NCBI GenBank assembly: GCA_021779095.1
Contig: JAJYBI010000013.1
Span: 20,281 to 84,280, forward strand
Length of the DNA stretch: 64,000 bases
Direction of reading: 5' to 3'
From: Deltaproteobacteria bacterium
GTDB lineage: Bacteria; Desulfobacterota; Desulfuromonadia; Geobacterales; JAJYBI01
Made by a program: the position numbers and the translations under genes. Shown piece after piece: positions 41,697-54,404 of the stretch; position 1 is the first letter of the stretch, and every line of letters starts with the position of its first letter. A model generated the notes under the pieces. It searched no databases and was not told where the DNA came from. It saw only the letters and a program-made list of their open reading frames with translations.

Positions 41697-42430
41697 TTTT
41701 TCCCCGTGAAGTCAGAGGCGGCCCAGTCGATCTGGGACATCATTCCCCGAAGGACCGCCACCTCCCGCGCATCGAGCCCGGCACGGGCGAAGACCCGCCG
41801 CAGCGTGCGCATGAGGTGAGCAGGGTTTTCTGGGTTCAGGAAACCGATCCGCAGAAGCGTCCGTTCCATATGCTCATAGAGCGGCTCCAGCTCCCGGGAA
41901 CCGGCCAGGTCGCGGGACGCGGCCTGCCACTCCTCCTCCGCAGGTTGCGCGCCGAACAGCTCGTAACAGAATATAAGCACCGACTGCGCCAGATTCAAGG
42001 AGCCGTAGTCGGGACTGGTGGCGATCGTCGCGTGCCAGGTGCAAAGCGACACCTCGTCGGTAGTAAGGCCGCTGTCCTCGCGGCCGAACACGATTGCGGC
42101 ACGGTCGCCGCCATCACCGGCCACGATCTTCCGGGCGACCTGTGCAGGGGAATAGATCTCCCGCCGGTATTTGCCGTGACGTCGGGTGGTGGCAACCGAC
42201 ACGGACCTGTCGGCGAGCGCATCCGCCAGTGTCGGGAAGATTCGGGCAGATTCCAGCAGGTCACGCGCCGAAACGGCGAACTTGAACGCCTCGGGGTGAT
42301 CGACGGGGCACGGGTTGACGAGGCGGAGCTCCGTGATCCCCATGTTCTTCATGGCGCGGCAGACCATCCCCACATTGCCGGGACTCTGGGGTTCCACGAG
42401 GACGACGGAAACCCGGTTGTTCAGTTCCAT
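41693..42430 (-). CDS. trmJ: tRNA (cytidine/uridine-2'-O-)-methyltransferase TrmJ-like
   Basis: A 245-residue SPOUT (trefoil-knot) RNA methyltransferase. The N-terminal SAM-binding core has VSVVLVEPQSPGNVGMVCRAMKNMG, the catalytic-type N in PGNVG, IVFGREDSGLTTDEVSLC and SPDYGSLNLAQSVLIFCYELF. The C-terminal helical extension (about 165-245) distinguishes TrmJ from TrmL. TrmJ methylates the 2'-OH of position 32 in some tRNAs. The SemiSWEET start lies in its stop codon. Confidence 0.92.
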   Translation of the reverse strand: MELNNRVSVVLVEPQSPGNVGMVCRAMKNMGITELRLVNPCPVDHPEAFKFAVSARDLLESARIFPTLADALADRSVSVATTRRHGKYRREIYSPAQVARKIVAGDGGDRAAIVFGREDSGLTTDEVSLCTWHATIATSPDYGSLNLAQSVLIFCYELFGAQPAEEEWQAASRDLAGSRELEPLYEHMERTLLRIGFLNPENPAHLMRTLRRVFARAGLDAREVAVLRGMMSQIDWAASDFTGKK

Positions 42431-42467
42431 TGTGTATGCTCCACGGTTTCGAGTGTCAGCCGGCAGC

Positions 42468-43085
42468 TTATCGATCCCTGGCGTTCCGTTTCATCCTGCC
42501 GAGGCGTTCCCTGGCCGCCCCCCGCCGCCGCCGTGCAATGACGAAATGCATCACCCACGCAAGCGCCATCAGCGAGAGAAGCAGTACGACAAACAGGTTT
42601 TCGTAGCGGTTCAGGTCTTCGACGAAGAATGCGGCACTCTTGCCGAACAGATAACCCGCCGACGAAAACAGACCCGCCCAGAGAAGTGCGCTCAGCAGAT
42701 TGAGCCAGCAGAACCGCAGTGCGGGAAAGCTGCTCATGCCGAGGACAAGGGGGAGCAGGATTCGGAACCCGTAGGTATAGCGGGAGATGAAGGCAACAAA
42801 GGTACCGTACCGTTCGATAAGGCGCAAGGCCTTTCTGAATTTCCGGGAAAAGGCGGTGAACAGCTTCAGGAACAGGACTCCCTGCCACCGGCCGAGATAG
42901 AAATAGAACTGGTCGCCGCAGAATCCCCCGAGAAGAGCCACCAGTATGACCCCGGCGAGATGCAGGTGCCCGCGGGAAGCCCAGAAGCCGGCAAGGATGA
43001 GTCCCGCTTCCCCCTCCATGAAGGTCCAGAGGAACAGTATCCCGTAGCCGTACTGCTGGAGATATGCAAAAACCTGCTCCTGCAC
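42468..43085 (-). CDS. DedA-family membrane protein
   Basis: A 205-residue protein. I favour GTG 43085 (VQEQVFAYLQQYGYG) because AGGAGAAGCC sits just before it; the ORF-track GTG at 43115 has a poorer site. The DedA/SNARE-assoc domain shows FMEGEAGLILAGFWASRGHL, GGFCGDQFYFYLGRWQG, and the hallmark FISRYTYGFRILLPLVLGM. About five or six membrane segments are present, including two reentrant ones. DedA proteins act in lipid scrambling or undecaprenyl-phosphate recycling and membrane homeostasis. It is probably transcribed alone or with trmJ (37-base gap). Confidence 0.9.
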   Translation of the reverse strand: MQEQVFAYLQQYGYGILFLWTFMEGEAGLILAGFWASRGHLHLAGVILVALLGGFCGDQFYFYLGRWQGVLFLKLFTAFSRKFRKALRLIERYGTFVAFISRYTYGFRILLPLVLGMSSFPALRFCWLNLLSALLWAGLFSSAGYLFGKSAAFFVEDLNRYENLFVVLLLSLMALAWVMHFVIARRRRGAARERLGRMKRNARDR

Positions 43086-43165
43086 GGCTTCTCCTGTGGT
43101 GATACCCGACAACACCCCGCCGGTCCTGCAGAGGGATGATTGTCCAACGTTTCAACCCTCAACGC

Positions 43166-43200
43166 AACCGGCCTGTATTCGCTCAGAATGCAGGCCGGTT
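43166..43200. terminator. Long hairpin, possible terminator
   Basis: AACCGGCCTG (43166-43175) pairs perfectly with CAGGCCGGTT (43191-43200), and the stem extends inward through ATTC/GAAT. It lies just after the stop of the 43238-43972 gene on the minus strand. No T-tract follows on either strand, so it may be a transcript-stabilising hairpin rather than a terminator. Confidence 0.5.
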
Positions 43201-43237
43201 ACAGACGACTAACCCGGAAGAACGGCGGCACCCCCTG

Positions 43238-43972
43238 TCACCGTAGGAGGCGGTAAAGATAGATGAACGAACCGCCCGCGGACAGGCCGGACAGGATGCC
43301 GGCAAAATCACTGACGGCGCGAGAGAATCCGACCCTCATCCGGAACGCCTCGGCAGTCGTCGGGACGCCGACGTTGGTGAGAAACACCTGCCAGTCGGAG
43401 TCCCATCCGTACACCTGCAGGTAGAGGTCCGCCCCCTTCCAGAGGAAGATGAACAGAAAGACGATGCCGAAGGCGATGAAACCGTTGGCCATGGCCGATC
43501 CCTTGATCTGCAGATAGATCTTCCTGATCAGCTCAATGTTGACGATGCAGAGGAACACCCAGGTGCTGTTTTCGATCATCTTGATATGGCGCAGGATAAC
43601 GTAGGTGGGGGTCGGGTTGATCAGGACGAACACGACGGAACCGGCGATGATGCCGAGGATGGAGAAATAGACGACCGGCTTGCTGCCACCCACCTCCATG
43701 GTACGGCTGAAGACGTAATACTCGAGGAATCCGTGGGTCATGACCATGATGGAGACGGTGCCGATGATGTAATGGATCGCCTCCAGCTGGGGATAGTCGG
43801 CCCAGGGGGCGAGCAGATACATCTGACTTACGAAGATCAGGAAGAACCCCATGGAGATACTGGTCCAGACCCGGGCGTTGCCCACGCTGAAATAGAAACT
43901 GAGCAGCCCCGCCAGGAGCCAGCAGATCACCTGGATCTGCGAAATCATACTCGTACTATGCAGAAAATCCAT
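43238..43972 (-). CDS. Multi-pass inner-membrane protein of unknown function
   Basis: A 244-residue protein with about seven hydrophobic helices (roughly 12-32, 36-56, 66-90, 98-120, 133-150, 160-185 and 220-242). I do not recognise a family. Notable segments are FLIFVSQMYLLAPWADYPQLEA, IMVMTHGFLEYYVFSRTMEVGG and FLFIFLWKGADLYLQVYGWDSDW. The layout resembles seven-helix sensor-type membrane domains but no effector domain is attached. It lies 32 bases downstream of the DUF4388-like gene, so the two are co-transcribed. The neighbour's soluble sensor-like domains may act together with it; this is inference. Confidence 0.78.
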   Translation of the reverse strand: MDFLHSTSMISQIQVICWLLAGLLSFYFSVGNARVWTSISMGFFLIFVSQMYLLAPWADYPQLEAIHYIIGTVSIMVMTHGFLEYYVFSRTMEVGGSKPVVYFSILGIIAGSVVFVLINPTPTYVILRHIKMIENSTWVFLCIVNIELIRKIYLQIKGSAMANGFIAFGIVFLFIFLWKGADLYLQVYGWDSDWQVFLTNVGVPTTAEAFRMRVGFSRAVSDFAGILSGLSAGGSFIYLYRLLR

Positions 43973-44004
43973 TATCCCCCCATGCGGACAGCATACGCAT
44001 TCGA

Positions 44005-44955
44005 TCAGATTCGCCCGGCGATCTCGCTTCTCATGGTATCGATCATCTCTTTGATCTTTGATGCGCTGGTGAGCAGTTTCGCGGCCTTTTCAATCCCCCC
44101 GAGGAATTCGGTGGTCTTCGACTCGCTCATAAGACAGCTGCGCCCCCCCCGGTCGGTCAGCTCCTTGTCCACCAGGTTCCGGGCGACCTTCCCCAGGTAG
44201 GCAACGGCGATCTCCTTGAGGTCGTCCTCCAGTTCGAGAAGTATCAGGTCGCGCTGCTTGTTCTCCCGCTCCTCGGCCTCTTTGCGCAGTTTCTCGCGCT
44301 CCGCATTGAACCGGGCCTGACTCGATTCCCAGAGCTTGCCCACGTTGACCATCTCCAGCAGGTCGTACATCATCAGTTCATCGGCCGGCTTGGTGGAAAG
44401 GACGTCGATCTTCGCCCCGGGTAGTCCGGCGATCTTCTGCGATTCGCTCGCAGAGGTCTCGATATCCTCGGCGCCGTCGTGGAAAAAACCGAGGGGGCTT
44501 CCCTCCTTGTAGAAGATGAGCGCCGTACGGTTCTCGGTGTAGATGCGCAGACAGCCGTTCAGCTGCTGCACCTTGAGCTTCTCCAGGAGTCCCTTGACGT
44601 CGATCAGCTTCAGTTCCTGGGCACGATACAGCATCTCGCCGTGGAGAAGTGCATGTAGCCCCATCACGAGATCCCTGGAGAGGCGGTAGACGCTCAGGCT
44701 GCCACCACCCGTAAAAATATGGGTACACATCCCCGCGATCGCTTCAAGACCGCTCAGCCCGCCGTTCCCCTGATCGAGCTTGGCGCTGATCAGCTTGCCC
44801 GATTCGAAGAACAGGACGCTGCTCGCCGCGGGAAAGACAAATCGCACGTATCCGGTGAATCCGCCCTGCTTGAGCTTGGCTAGCATGTCCGGCAGCAGGA
44901 TCTTTGCGGCGGGAACATCCTCATGTAGCGGTGTTCCCTTGGGAAGAAGAAACAT
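44005..44955 (-). CDS. DUF4388-like two-module protein with coiled-coil tail
   Basis: A 316-residue soluble protein. Two modules resemble DUF4388 beta-rich domains: FTGYVRFVFPAASSVLFFESGKLISAKLD (about 34-62) and LNGCLRIYTENRTALIFYKEGSPLGFF (about 132-158). Each has the 'G-x-L/V-R ... F-x-x-G-x' pattern seen in proteins linked to GTPase, chemosensory or motility control. A charged coiled coil follows (about 218-250, ARFNAEREKLRKEAEERENKQRD) and then a helical domain. A perfect 9-base dyad and a TATAAAAT-type -10 lie upstream. Partner and function are unknown; co-transcribed with the membrane protein that follows. Confidence 0.75.
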   Translation of the reverse strand: MFLLPKGTPLHEDVPAAKILLPDMLAKLKQGGFTGYVRFVFPAASSVLFFESGKLISAKLDQGNGGLSGLEAIAGMCTHIFTGGGSLSVYRLSRDLVMGLHALLHGEMLYRAQELKLIDVKGLLEKLKVQQLNGCLRIYTENRTALIFYKEGSPLGFFHDGAEDIETSASESQKIAGLPGAKIDVLSTKPADELMMYDLLEMVNVGKLWESSQARFNAEREKLRKEAEERENKQRDLILLELEDDLKEIAVAYLGKVARNLVDKELTDRGGRSCLMSESKTTEFLGGIEKAAKLLTSASKIKEMIDTMRSEIAGRI

Positions 44956-45007
44956 CCAGCACTCCTCACAACAGTCTGGCTAAGGGGTGACAACAACATA
45001 TCACGCC

Positions 45008-45032
45008 CGGTCATGCAGGTACCGCATGACCG
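45008..45032. promoter_or_regulatory. Perfect dyad in the leader of the DUF4388-like gene
   Basis: CGGTCATGC (45008-45016) and GCATGACCG (45024-45032) are perfect inverted repeats with a 7-base centre containing GGTACC, 53 bases upstream of the ATG. It may be an operator or an RNA hairpin. The rest of the 255-base gap has no gene apart from the korC terminator. Confidence 0.45.
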
Positions 45033-45153
45033 TATCGTCGCGGTGCATGCGAGGCATCCGCTTCCCCGAACAGCACCGGCAAACCTTATTTTATATACTC
45101 AATAAATGGCTCCTAAGCAAGGATTAACTCCGCATCGCGCCGGGTGCCCGATC

Positions 45154-45183
45154 AAAAAAAAACCCGGCGGGGATACCGCCGGG
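45154..45183 (-). terminator. Intrinsic terminator of korDABC
   Basis: CCCGGCGG-GGATA-CCGCCGGG (45163-45183) forms an 8-bp stem; on the minus strand it is followed by a run of nine T (45162-45154). Confidence 0.93.
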
Positions 45184-45210
45184 CATCTGAATCAAATGAA
45201 CGTGGAACGT

Positions 45211-45759
45211 TTATCCCTGTGCCGACAGGGCCTTTTCGTATCCCATCTGGAACGCCTTCTTGTTCAGCTCGATGAACGCCTCGGGTACGCGGGCAAGGAC
45301 CGCCTTCTCCGCGCTCTCCTTGGAAACGACCCCCGTGAGGGCCACCATCGCGCCCAGCGCCACGATGTTGGCGACGATCTCACGTCCCACCTCGTTTTTG
45401 GCGGTGTTGATGATCGGGAATGATACCGTCTTGTAATTCCCCTTCGGCAGGGTCTTCACGAGGTCGGAATCCACCAGCAGCACGCCCCCCTCCTTCAGGT
45501 CGGAGGAGTACTTGTCGCAGGCCTCCTGGGTCAGCGCCAGGAGCGCATCCACCACGGTCGCCTTCGGGTAGTCGATCGGCCCGTCGGAAATGATCACCTC
45601 GGACTTGGAGGCGCCGCCACGGGCCTCGGGACCGTAGCTCTGGGACTGGACCGCCTGCTTACCGTCGTAGATCGATGCGGACTCGGCCATGATGACCCCG
45701 GCCAGAATGAGCCCCTGGCCGCCCGCCCCGGAAAATCTCAGTTCATATCTTCCAGCCAT
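45211..45759 (-). CDS. korC: 2-oxoglutarate:ferredoxin oxidoreductase, gamma subunit
   Basis: A 182-residue gamma-type subunit of a 2-oxoacid:ferredoxin oxidoreductase. The N-terminus YELRFSGAGGQGLILAGVIMAESA and SYGPEARGGASKSEVIISD are the family hallmarks. It belongs to the four-subunit complex with the alpha, beta and ferredoxin-like subunits encoded upstream, and is the last gene before a strong terminator. The complex decarboxylates 2-oxoglutarate to succinyl-CoA and reduces ferredoxin, replacing the NAD-linked dehydrogenase in the anaerobic TCA cycle. Confidence 0.94.
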   Translation of the reverse strand: MAGRYELRFSGAGGQGLILAGVIMAESASIYDGKQAVQSQSYGPEARGGASKSEVIISDGPIDYPKATVVDALLALTQEACDKYSSDLKEGGVLLVDSDLVKTLPKGNYKTVSFPIINTAKNEVGREIVANIVALGAMVALTGVVSKESAEKAVLARVPEAFIELNKKAFQMGYEKALSAQG

Positions 45760-45786
45760 CTGTTTTCTCCTTTTGGCTTTTTTGAA

Positions 45787-46605
45787 TTACTTGGCGCCCT
45801 TGGCGCGCTCGATGACCTTCGCGTACTCGTCGGTGTACTCGGGCCGCTCTTCCTTGTACAGCACGCCCGTCAGCACCTTACCCTGCAGCTGCTCCGGAGA
45901 CATCTTCTCGGCGGCCTTCACCGGTACGGCAATCTCTTTCAGGTGGTTCATCATCTCGATAACCGACTTGAACTTGTTGCGGCGGCCGTAGGTGGTCGGG
46001 CAGTCGTCCAGGATCTCGACGACGGAGAACCCCTTGTGCTGGATCGCCTCGGCGATGAGCTTGTCGATCTGGTTCGCATGAAATGCCGTACCCCGGGCGA
46101 CAAAGGTTGCGCCGGCGCCAATGGCAAGCTTGGCGATGTCGAATGCCGCATCCGGATTGCCGTAAGGGGTCGTGGACGCCTTGGCGCCGGTGGGGGTCGC
46201 CGGGGAGAACTGTCCGCCGGTCATGCCGTAGATCTTGTTGTTCAGGATGATGTAGGTCATGTCGATGTTGCGGCGACAGGCATGGATGAAGTGGTTGCCG
46301 CCGATGGCGGTGCCGTCGCCGTCGCCGCCGACCAGGATAACGTCCATCTCCGGTTTCGCCATCTTCACACCGGTGGCGAACGCCGCAGCACGACCATGGG
46401 CGGTGTGCAGGGTACAGCAATCCATGTAACCCGGCAGCCGGGAAGCGCAGCCGATACCCGACACGATTGCGGTGTTTTCCTTTTTCAGCCCCACCGTGTC
46501 GATGGCGCGGATCAAACCCTTCATGACAATGCCGTGGCCGCAACCGGGGCACCAGATATGGGGCAGCTTGCCGGGGCGAATATATTTCTCGTAATCGAAT
46601 GCCAT
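45787..46605 (-). CDS. korB: 2-oxoglutarate:ferredoxin oxidoreductase, beta subunit (TPP-binding)
   Basis: A 272-residue subunit with the TPP-binding module. LPHIWCPGCGHGIVMKGLIRA begins the domain; VGGDGDGTAIGGNHFIHACRRN is the Mg-TPP GDGD motif, followed by ILNNKIYGMTGGQFSPATPTGAK, characteristic of 2-oxoglutarate/2-oxoacid reductases. Cysteines in CPGCGHG and further on (GIGCASRLPGYMDCCTLH) are placed to bind the subunit's Fe-S cluster. One base separates it from korA. Confidence 0.95.
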   Translation of the reverse strand: MAFDYEKYIRPGKLPHIWCPGCGHGIVMKGLIRAIDTVGLKKENTAIVSGIGCASRLPGYMDCCTLHTAHGRAAAFATGVKMAKPEMDVILVGGDGDGTAIGGNHFIHACRRNIDMTYIILNNKIYGMTGGQFSPATPTGAKASTTPYGNPDAAFDIAKLAIGAGATFVARGTAFHANQIDKLIAEAIQHKGFSVVEILDDCPTTYGRRNKFKSVIEMMNHLKEIAVPVKAAEKMSPEQLQGKVLTGVLYKEERPEYTDEYAKVIERAKGAK

Positions 46606-46606
46606 G

Positions 46607-47740
46607 TTACTTGACCTCCTTCATCTTGTCGAGAATCTGGCCGGGATTGATCGGCTCGCCGTCCACACGGAAGATGCCGTGCACCGGAGCGTTCCCTTCC
46701 ACGACGCCCTTGACGACGCCGGTAGCCATGCCGAGGTTCATTTCGGGGGTAATGAAGGCCTTTACCTTCTTGGAAAGGGCCAGCAGCTGTTTTTCCGGGA
46801 ACGGCCAGAATGTGATAAGGCGGAAAAGACCGGCCTTGATTCCCTGCTTGCGGGCTTCGTTCACCGCGAAGCGGGCGGACCGGGACGTGGAGCCGAACGC
46901 AACGACGACGATCTCGGCATCGTCAAGAAGATACTCTTCGTACTTGACGATATCATCGACATTACCGTCTACCTTGCGGACCTGGCGCTCTTCCTCCGCC
47001 TGCACGATGGCGGCCTTGGTGGTCGGAAAACCGTCCTGCATCTTGTTGAGACCGGTAACGTGGAACTTGTACCCGGACCCGAAGGCGGCCAACGGCGGCA
47101 CATCGCCGAAGGAGGTATCATAGGGTTTATACTGTTCGGGCTGAACGGTGGGGACCGTGCGCTCGATTACTGCAACCTCGCCCGGTTCGGGGAAGACAAT
47201 CCGTTCACGCATATGCGCGACAATCTCGTCCGGCATGACCATGACCGGGGTACGGTATTTTTCGGACAGGTTGAACGCGCGAATCACCTCTTCATACGTC
47301 TCCTGGACAGATGCCGGCACCAGGCAGATGGCAGGATGGTCGCCATGGGTACCCCATTTGGCGCACATGACATCCGACTGGGAAGGACCGGTCGGCATCC
47401 CCGTGGAGGGACCGCCACGCATGACGTTGTAGATGACACAGGGAATTTCCGCTATGCAGGCATAACCAATCAGCTCCTGCTTGAGTGAAAGGCCGGGGCC
47501 CGACGTGGAAGTCAACGTCTTGGAACCCGCAAGCGCCCCGCCAATGATGGCGGCCATGGCGCCGATCTCGTCTTCCATCTGGATGAATTTGCCACCGACC
47601 TTCGGCAGTTCGGCGGACATGACTTCGGCCACCTCGGTGGACGGCGTAATGGGATATCCGGCGAAAAAGTTACAGCCCGCGTACAGTGCACCCTGGGCGG
47701 CAGCTTCGTTACCCTGCAAAAAAGCAACTTTCTTTGCCAC
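46607..47740 (-). CDS. korA: 2-oxoglutarate:ferredoxin oxidoreductase, alpha subunit
   Basis: A 377-residue alpha subunit. The start KKVAFLQGNEAAAQGALYAGCNFFAGYPITPSTEVAEVM is diagnostic, with IQMEDEIGAMAAIIGGALAGSKTLTSTSGPG and the GPSTGMPTGPSQSD substrate loop following. The C-terminal domain II includes FGSTSRSARFAVNEARKQGIKAGLFRL. It pairs with the TPP-binding beta subunit to form the catalytic core. Adjacent mdh and icd support 2-oxoglutarate as substrate, although related complexes use branched-chain or aromatic oxoacids. Confidence 0.95.
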   Translation of the reverse strand: MAKKVAFLQGNEAAAQGALYAGCNFFAGYPITPSTEVAEVMSAELPKVGGKFIQMEDEIGAMAAIIGGALAGSKTLTSTSGPGLSLKQELIGYACIAEIPCVIYNVMRGGPSTGMPTGPSQSDVMCAKWGTHGDHPAICLVPASVQETYEEVIRAFNLSEKYRTPVMVMPDEIVAHMRERIVFPEPGEVAVIERTVPTVQPEQYKPYDTSFGDVPPLAAFGSGYKFHVTGLNKMQDGFPTTKAAIVQAEEERQVRKVDGNVDDIVKYEEYLLDDAEIVVVAFGSTSRSARFAVNEARKQGIKAGLFRLITFWPFPEKQLLALSKKVKAFITPEMNLGMATGVVKGVVEGNAPVHGIFRVDGEPINPGQILDKMKEVK

Positions 47741-47763
47741 GGTTACTACCTCCTGTAAGATAT

Positions 47764-47958
47764 TTATGCTGTCACTTTAATTGCAAAATCCGGACATCTC
47801 AGTTCGCACTGCATGCACTTGATGCATGCCTCCAGGTTTTTCACCGATGCGACGAACCCCTGCATCTCGAGCACCTTGGTCGGGCAGAACTCGACACAGA
47901 TGTGACACCCCTTGCAATACTTCTCGATGATCTCAATGGTCGGAAGCTTTTTTTCCAT
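47764..47958 (-). CDS. korD: 2-oxoglutarate:ferredoxin oxidoreductase, delta (2x[4Fe-4S] ferredoxin-like) subunit
   Basis: A 64-residue ferredoxin-like subunit with two complete [4Fe-4S] motifs, CKGCHICVEFCP and CIKCMQCELRCP. It is the first gene of korDABC and passes electrons from the catalytic core to free ferredoxin. Start ATG 47958 follows AAAGGAGCCAACGTAG. The promoter-like element at 48008-48036, containing a GTATACAAA half-site, lies about 50 bases upstream. Confidence 0.95.
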   Translation of the reverse strand: MEKKLPTIEIIEKYCKGCHICVEFCPTKVLEMQGFVASVKNLEACIKCMQCELRCPDFAIKVTA

Positions 47959-48007
47959 CTACGTTGGCTCCTTTACTGGAATAACGGCTAAGTCACGAGG
48001 ACATTTC

Positions 48008-48036
48008 TGTATAGCACTCTTTGTATACGATTACAA
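48008..48036 (-). promoter_or_regulatory. Promoter of korDABC with GTATACAAA element
   Basis: On the minus strand TTGTAA (48036-48031), a 17-base spacer and TATACA (48013-48008) form a plausible promoter. The spacer contains GTATACAAA, the half-site of the perfect palindrome upstream of icd, and TTGTA-N6-TACAA forms an imperfect dyad over the -35. Confidence 0.6.
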
Positions 48037-48086
48037 TACGGGCGTCTCACATTAAAGCCGCCTACTGTTCAACCGGCTCCGATACG

Positions 48087-48116
48087 GAAAAAGAAGGGCC
48101 TGTGCCCTTCTTTTTC
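48087..48116. terminator. Bidirectional intrinsic terminator after mdh
   Basis: AAAAAGAAGGGC-CTGT-GCCCTTCTTTTT is a perfect stem with a T-tract on both strands, located between mdh and the kor promoter. It ends the icd-mdh transcript. Confidence 0.92.
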
Positions 48117-48140
48117 CCATATCCCGGATGCCGTTTCCAC

Positions 48141-51425
<3,285 letters not shown>

Positions 51426-51603
51426 TCATCACGTTGCCGGTGCATCTGACATACGCGTGACACCGCAAACCGCTGTTTCAAAATCCTGCGCGAATCCAAA
51501 CGGTGTAACCGGCGCCAATCGCCGGACACCATCCACAACAAACAGCAGTCATTTCAACATGTTACCAACACCAGCCAAAACCGAATTTAACCACGGTTAA
51601 AAA

Positions 51604-51652
51604 TTTTGTATACAGTATACAAAACATTTTACACTGTCAAGAAAAATGTCAA
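51604..51652 (-). promoter_or_regulatory. icd-mdh promoter region with 21-bp palindromic operator
   Basis: TTTTGTATAC-A-GTATACAAAA (51604-51624) is a perfect 21-base palindrome. On the minus strand two TTGACA boxes (51652-51647 and 51640-51635) lie just upstream, with TAAAAT (51631-51626) and TATACT (51619-51614) as candidate -10 boxes, so the palindrome overlaps the promoter as a repressor site would. The 51372-51714 gap has no gene; the transcript leader to icd would be long (about 235 bases). Confidence 0.65.
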
Positions 51653-51697
51653 GTTGATGAATCGCCATACAAGGAGCTCTGCAAGGAACTGCCGGTG

Positions 51698-51714
51698 AAA
51701 AAAAAGGGGGGGGG
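51698..51714. repeat. A8-G9 homopolymer tract
   Basis: Eight A followed by nine G directly abut the stop codon of the LysM gene (on the minus strand: TAA, then C9, T8). Such tracts are prone to polymerase slippage and sequencing error. Confidence 0.8.
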
Positions 51715-52449
51715 TTAACGAAGGGGTTTTTCCTGGGCATACCGGCGTGCTTCCGCCAGGTCGTCGCGACTCACGCCGCGGGGGATGCGCAGGACCTGAC
51801 CGGGCCACAGATGCCGCGGATCACGGATCTGGTCCCGATTGGCTCGATAGAGGAGGGGCCACAGCATGTTGTCGTTGTATACTTCGGGGAGTGCCGAGAT
51901 CTGGGGTAGGGTTTCGCCCCTCTTTACCGTATGAAAGGTGGGTAGCGGCTTTGCCGGCTGCCGGGCTCGTTCGGCGGCCCGGCGCGCCTCTGCTGCAGCA
52001 CGCGCCGCCTGTTCGGCCCGGGCCTGCTCGCGGGCACGCTGCTCCTCTTCCCGCTGGCCATTCAGACGACGTTGCTCCTCTTCCTGCCGTTTTTCCAGCC
52101 GGCGCCGCTCCTCATCCTGCCGGCGGGCGGACTCGATCTCGCGCGCCACCCGTTCAGCGGCGAGCTTGCTTTCGATATACTCGCTTTCGAGAAGCGCCAT
52201 CTGGTAGTAGCGGTCCGCCTCCTCAACCTCGCGGCCTCCGGCAAGTGCCTCCGCACGTTCCACCGAACGCGACGCACTGTCGAACTCTGCGGGGTATCGG
52301 GTATCCCCGCCCGCCTTGCGCACCTCACTGAGTTTCAGTATGGCCGCCATACGCCAGCGCGGGACGGCGGTCGCACAGGCCGTCAGGAGCGACATCGCGA
52401 CCACCGCCAGAATGAACATGATCCGCACTGGCAGAAACCGGTGCGCCAT
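51715..52449 (-). CDS. LysM-domain lipoprotein with DUF4398-like and coiled-coil regions
   Basis: A 244-residue envelope protein. The N-terminal signal ends in LLTAC (lipobox). Residues about 35-95 resemble the DUF4398 helical hairpin (YPAEFDSASRSVERAEALAGGREVEEADRYYQMALLESEYIESKLAAE). A long Glu/Arg/Gln/Ala coiled coil spans about 100-165, and a C-terminal LysM domain (about 172-222, FHTVKRGETLPQISALPEVY...LWPGQVLRIPRG) binds peptidoglycan. It would tether the outer or inner membrane to the wall. It starts one base after aspS and is probably co-transcribed. The stop is followed by a C9T8 run. Confidence 0.87.
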   Translation of the reverse strand: MAHRFLPVRIMFILAVVAMSLLTACATAVPRWRMAAILKLSEVRKAGGDTRYPAEFDSASRSVERAEALAGGREVEEADRYYQMALLESEYIESKLAAERVAREIESARRQDEERRRLEKRQEEEQRRLNGQREEEQRAREQARAEQAARAAAEARRAAERARQPAKPLPTFHTVKRGETLPQISALPEVYNDNMLWPLLYRANRDQIRDPRHLWPGQVLRIPRGVSRDDLAEARRYAQEKPLR

Positions 52450-52450
52450 G

Positions 52451-54232
<1,782 letters not shown>

Positions 54233-54404
54233 GGTGCATCCTCCCGACGTTATATGTGCGCGTCCAAAATCGAGGCAGTATACTCAAAACCGGTCACCTC
54301 TTCAAGATTATTCCCGCATCAGGTTCGCCGGCAATGAAAAACCCGCCGCTCAACTCTGACGGGCGTGATGCATGCACCTTACGGAGACAGATGTATCCTT
54401 CAGA

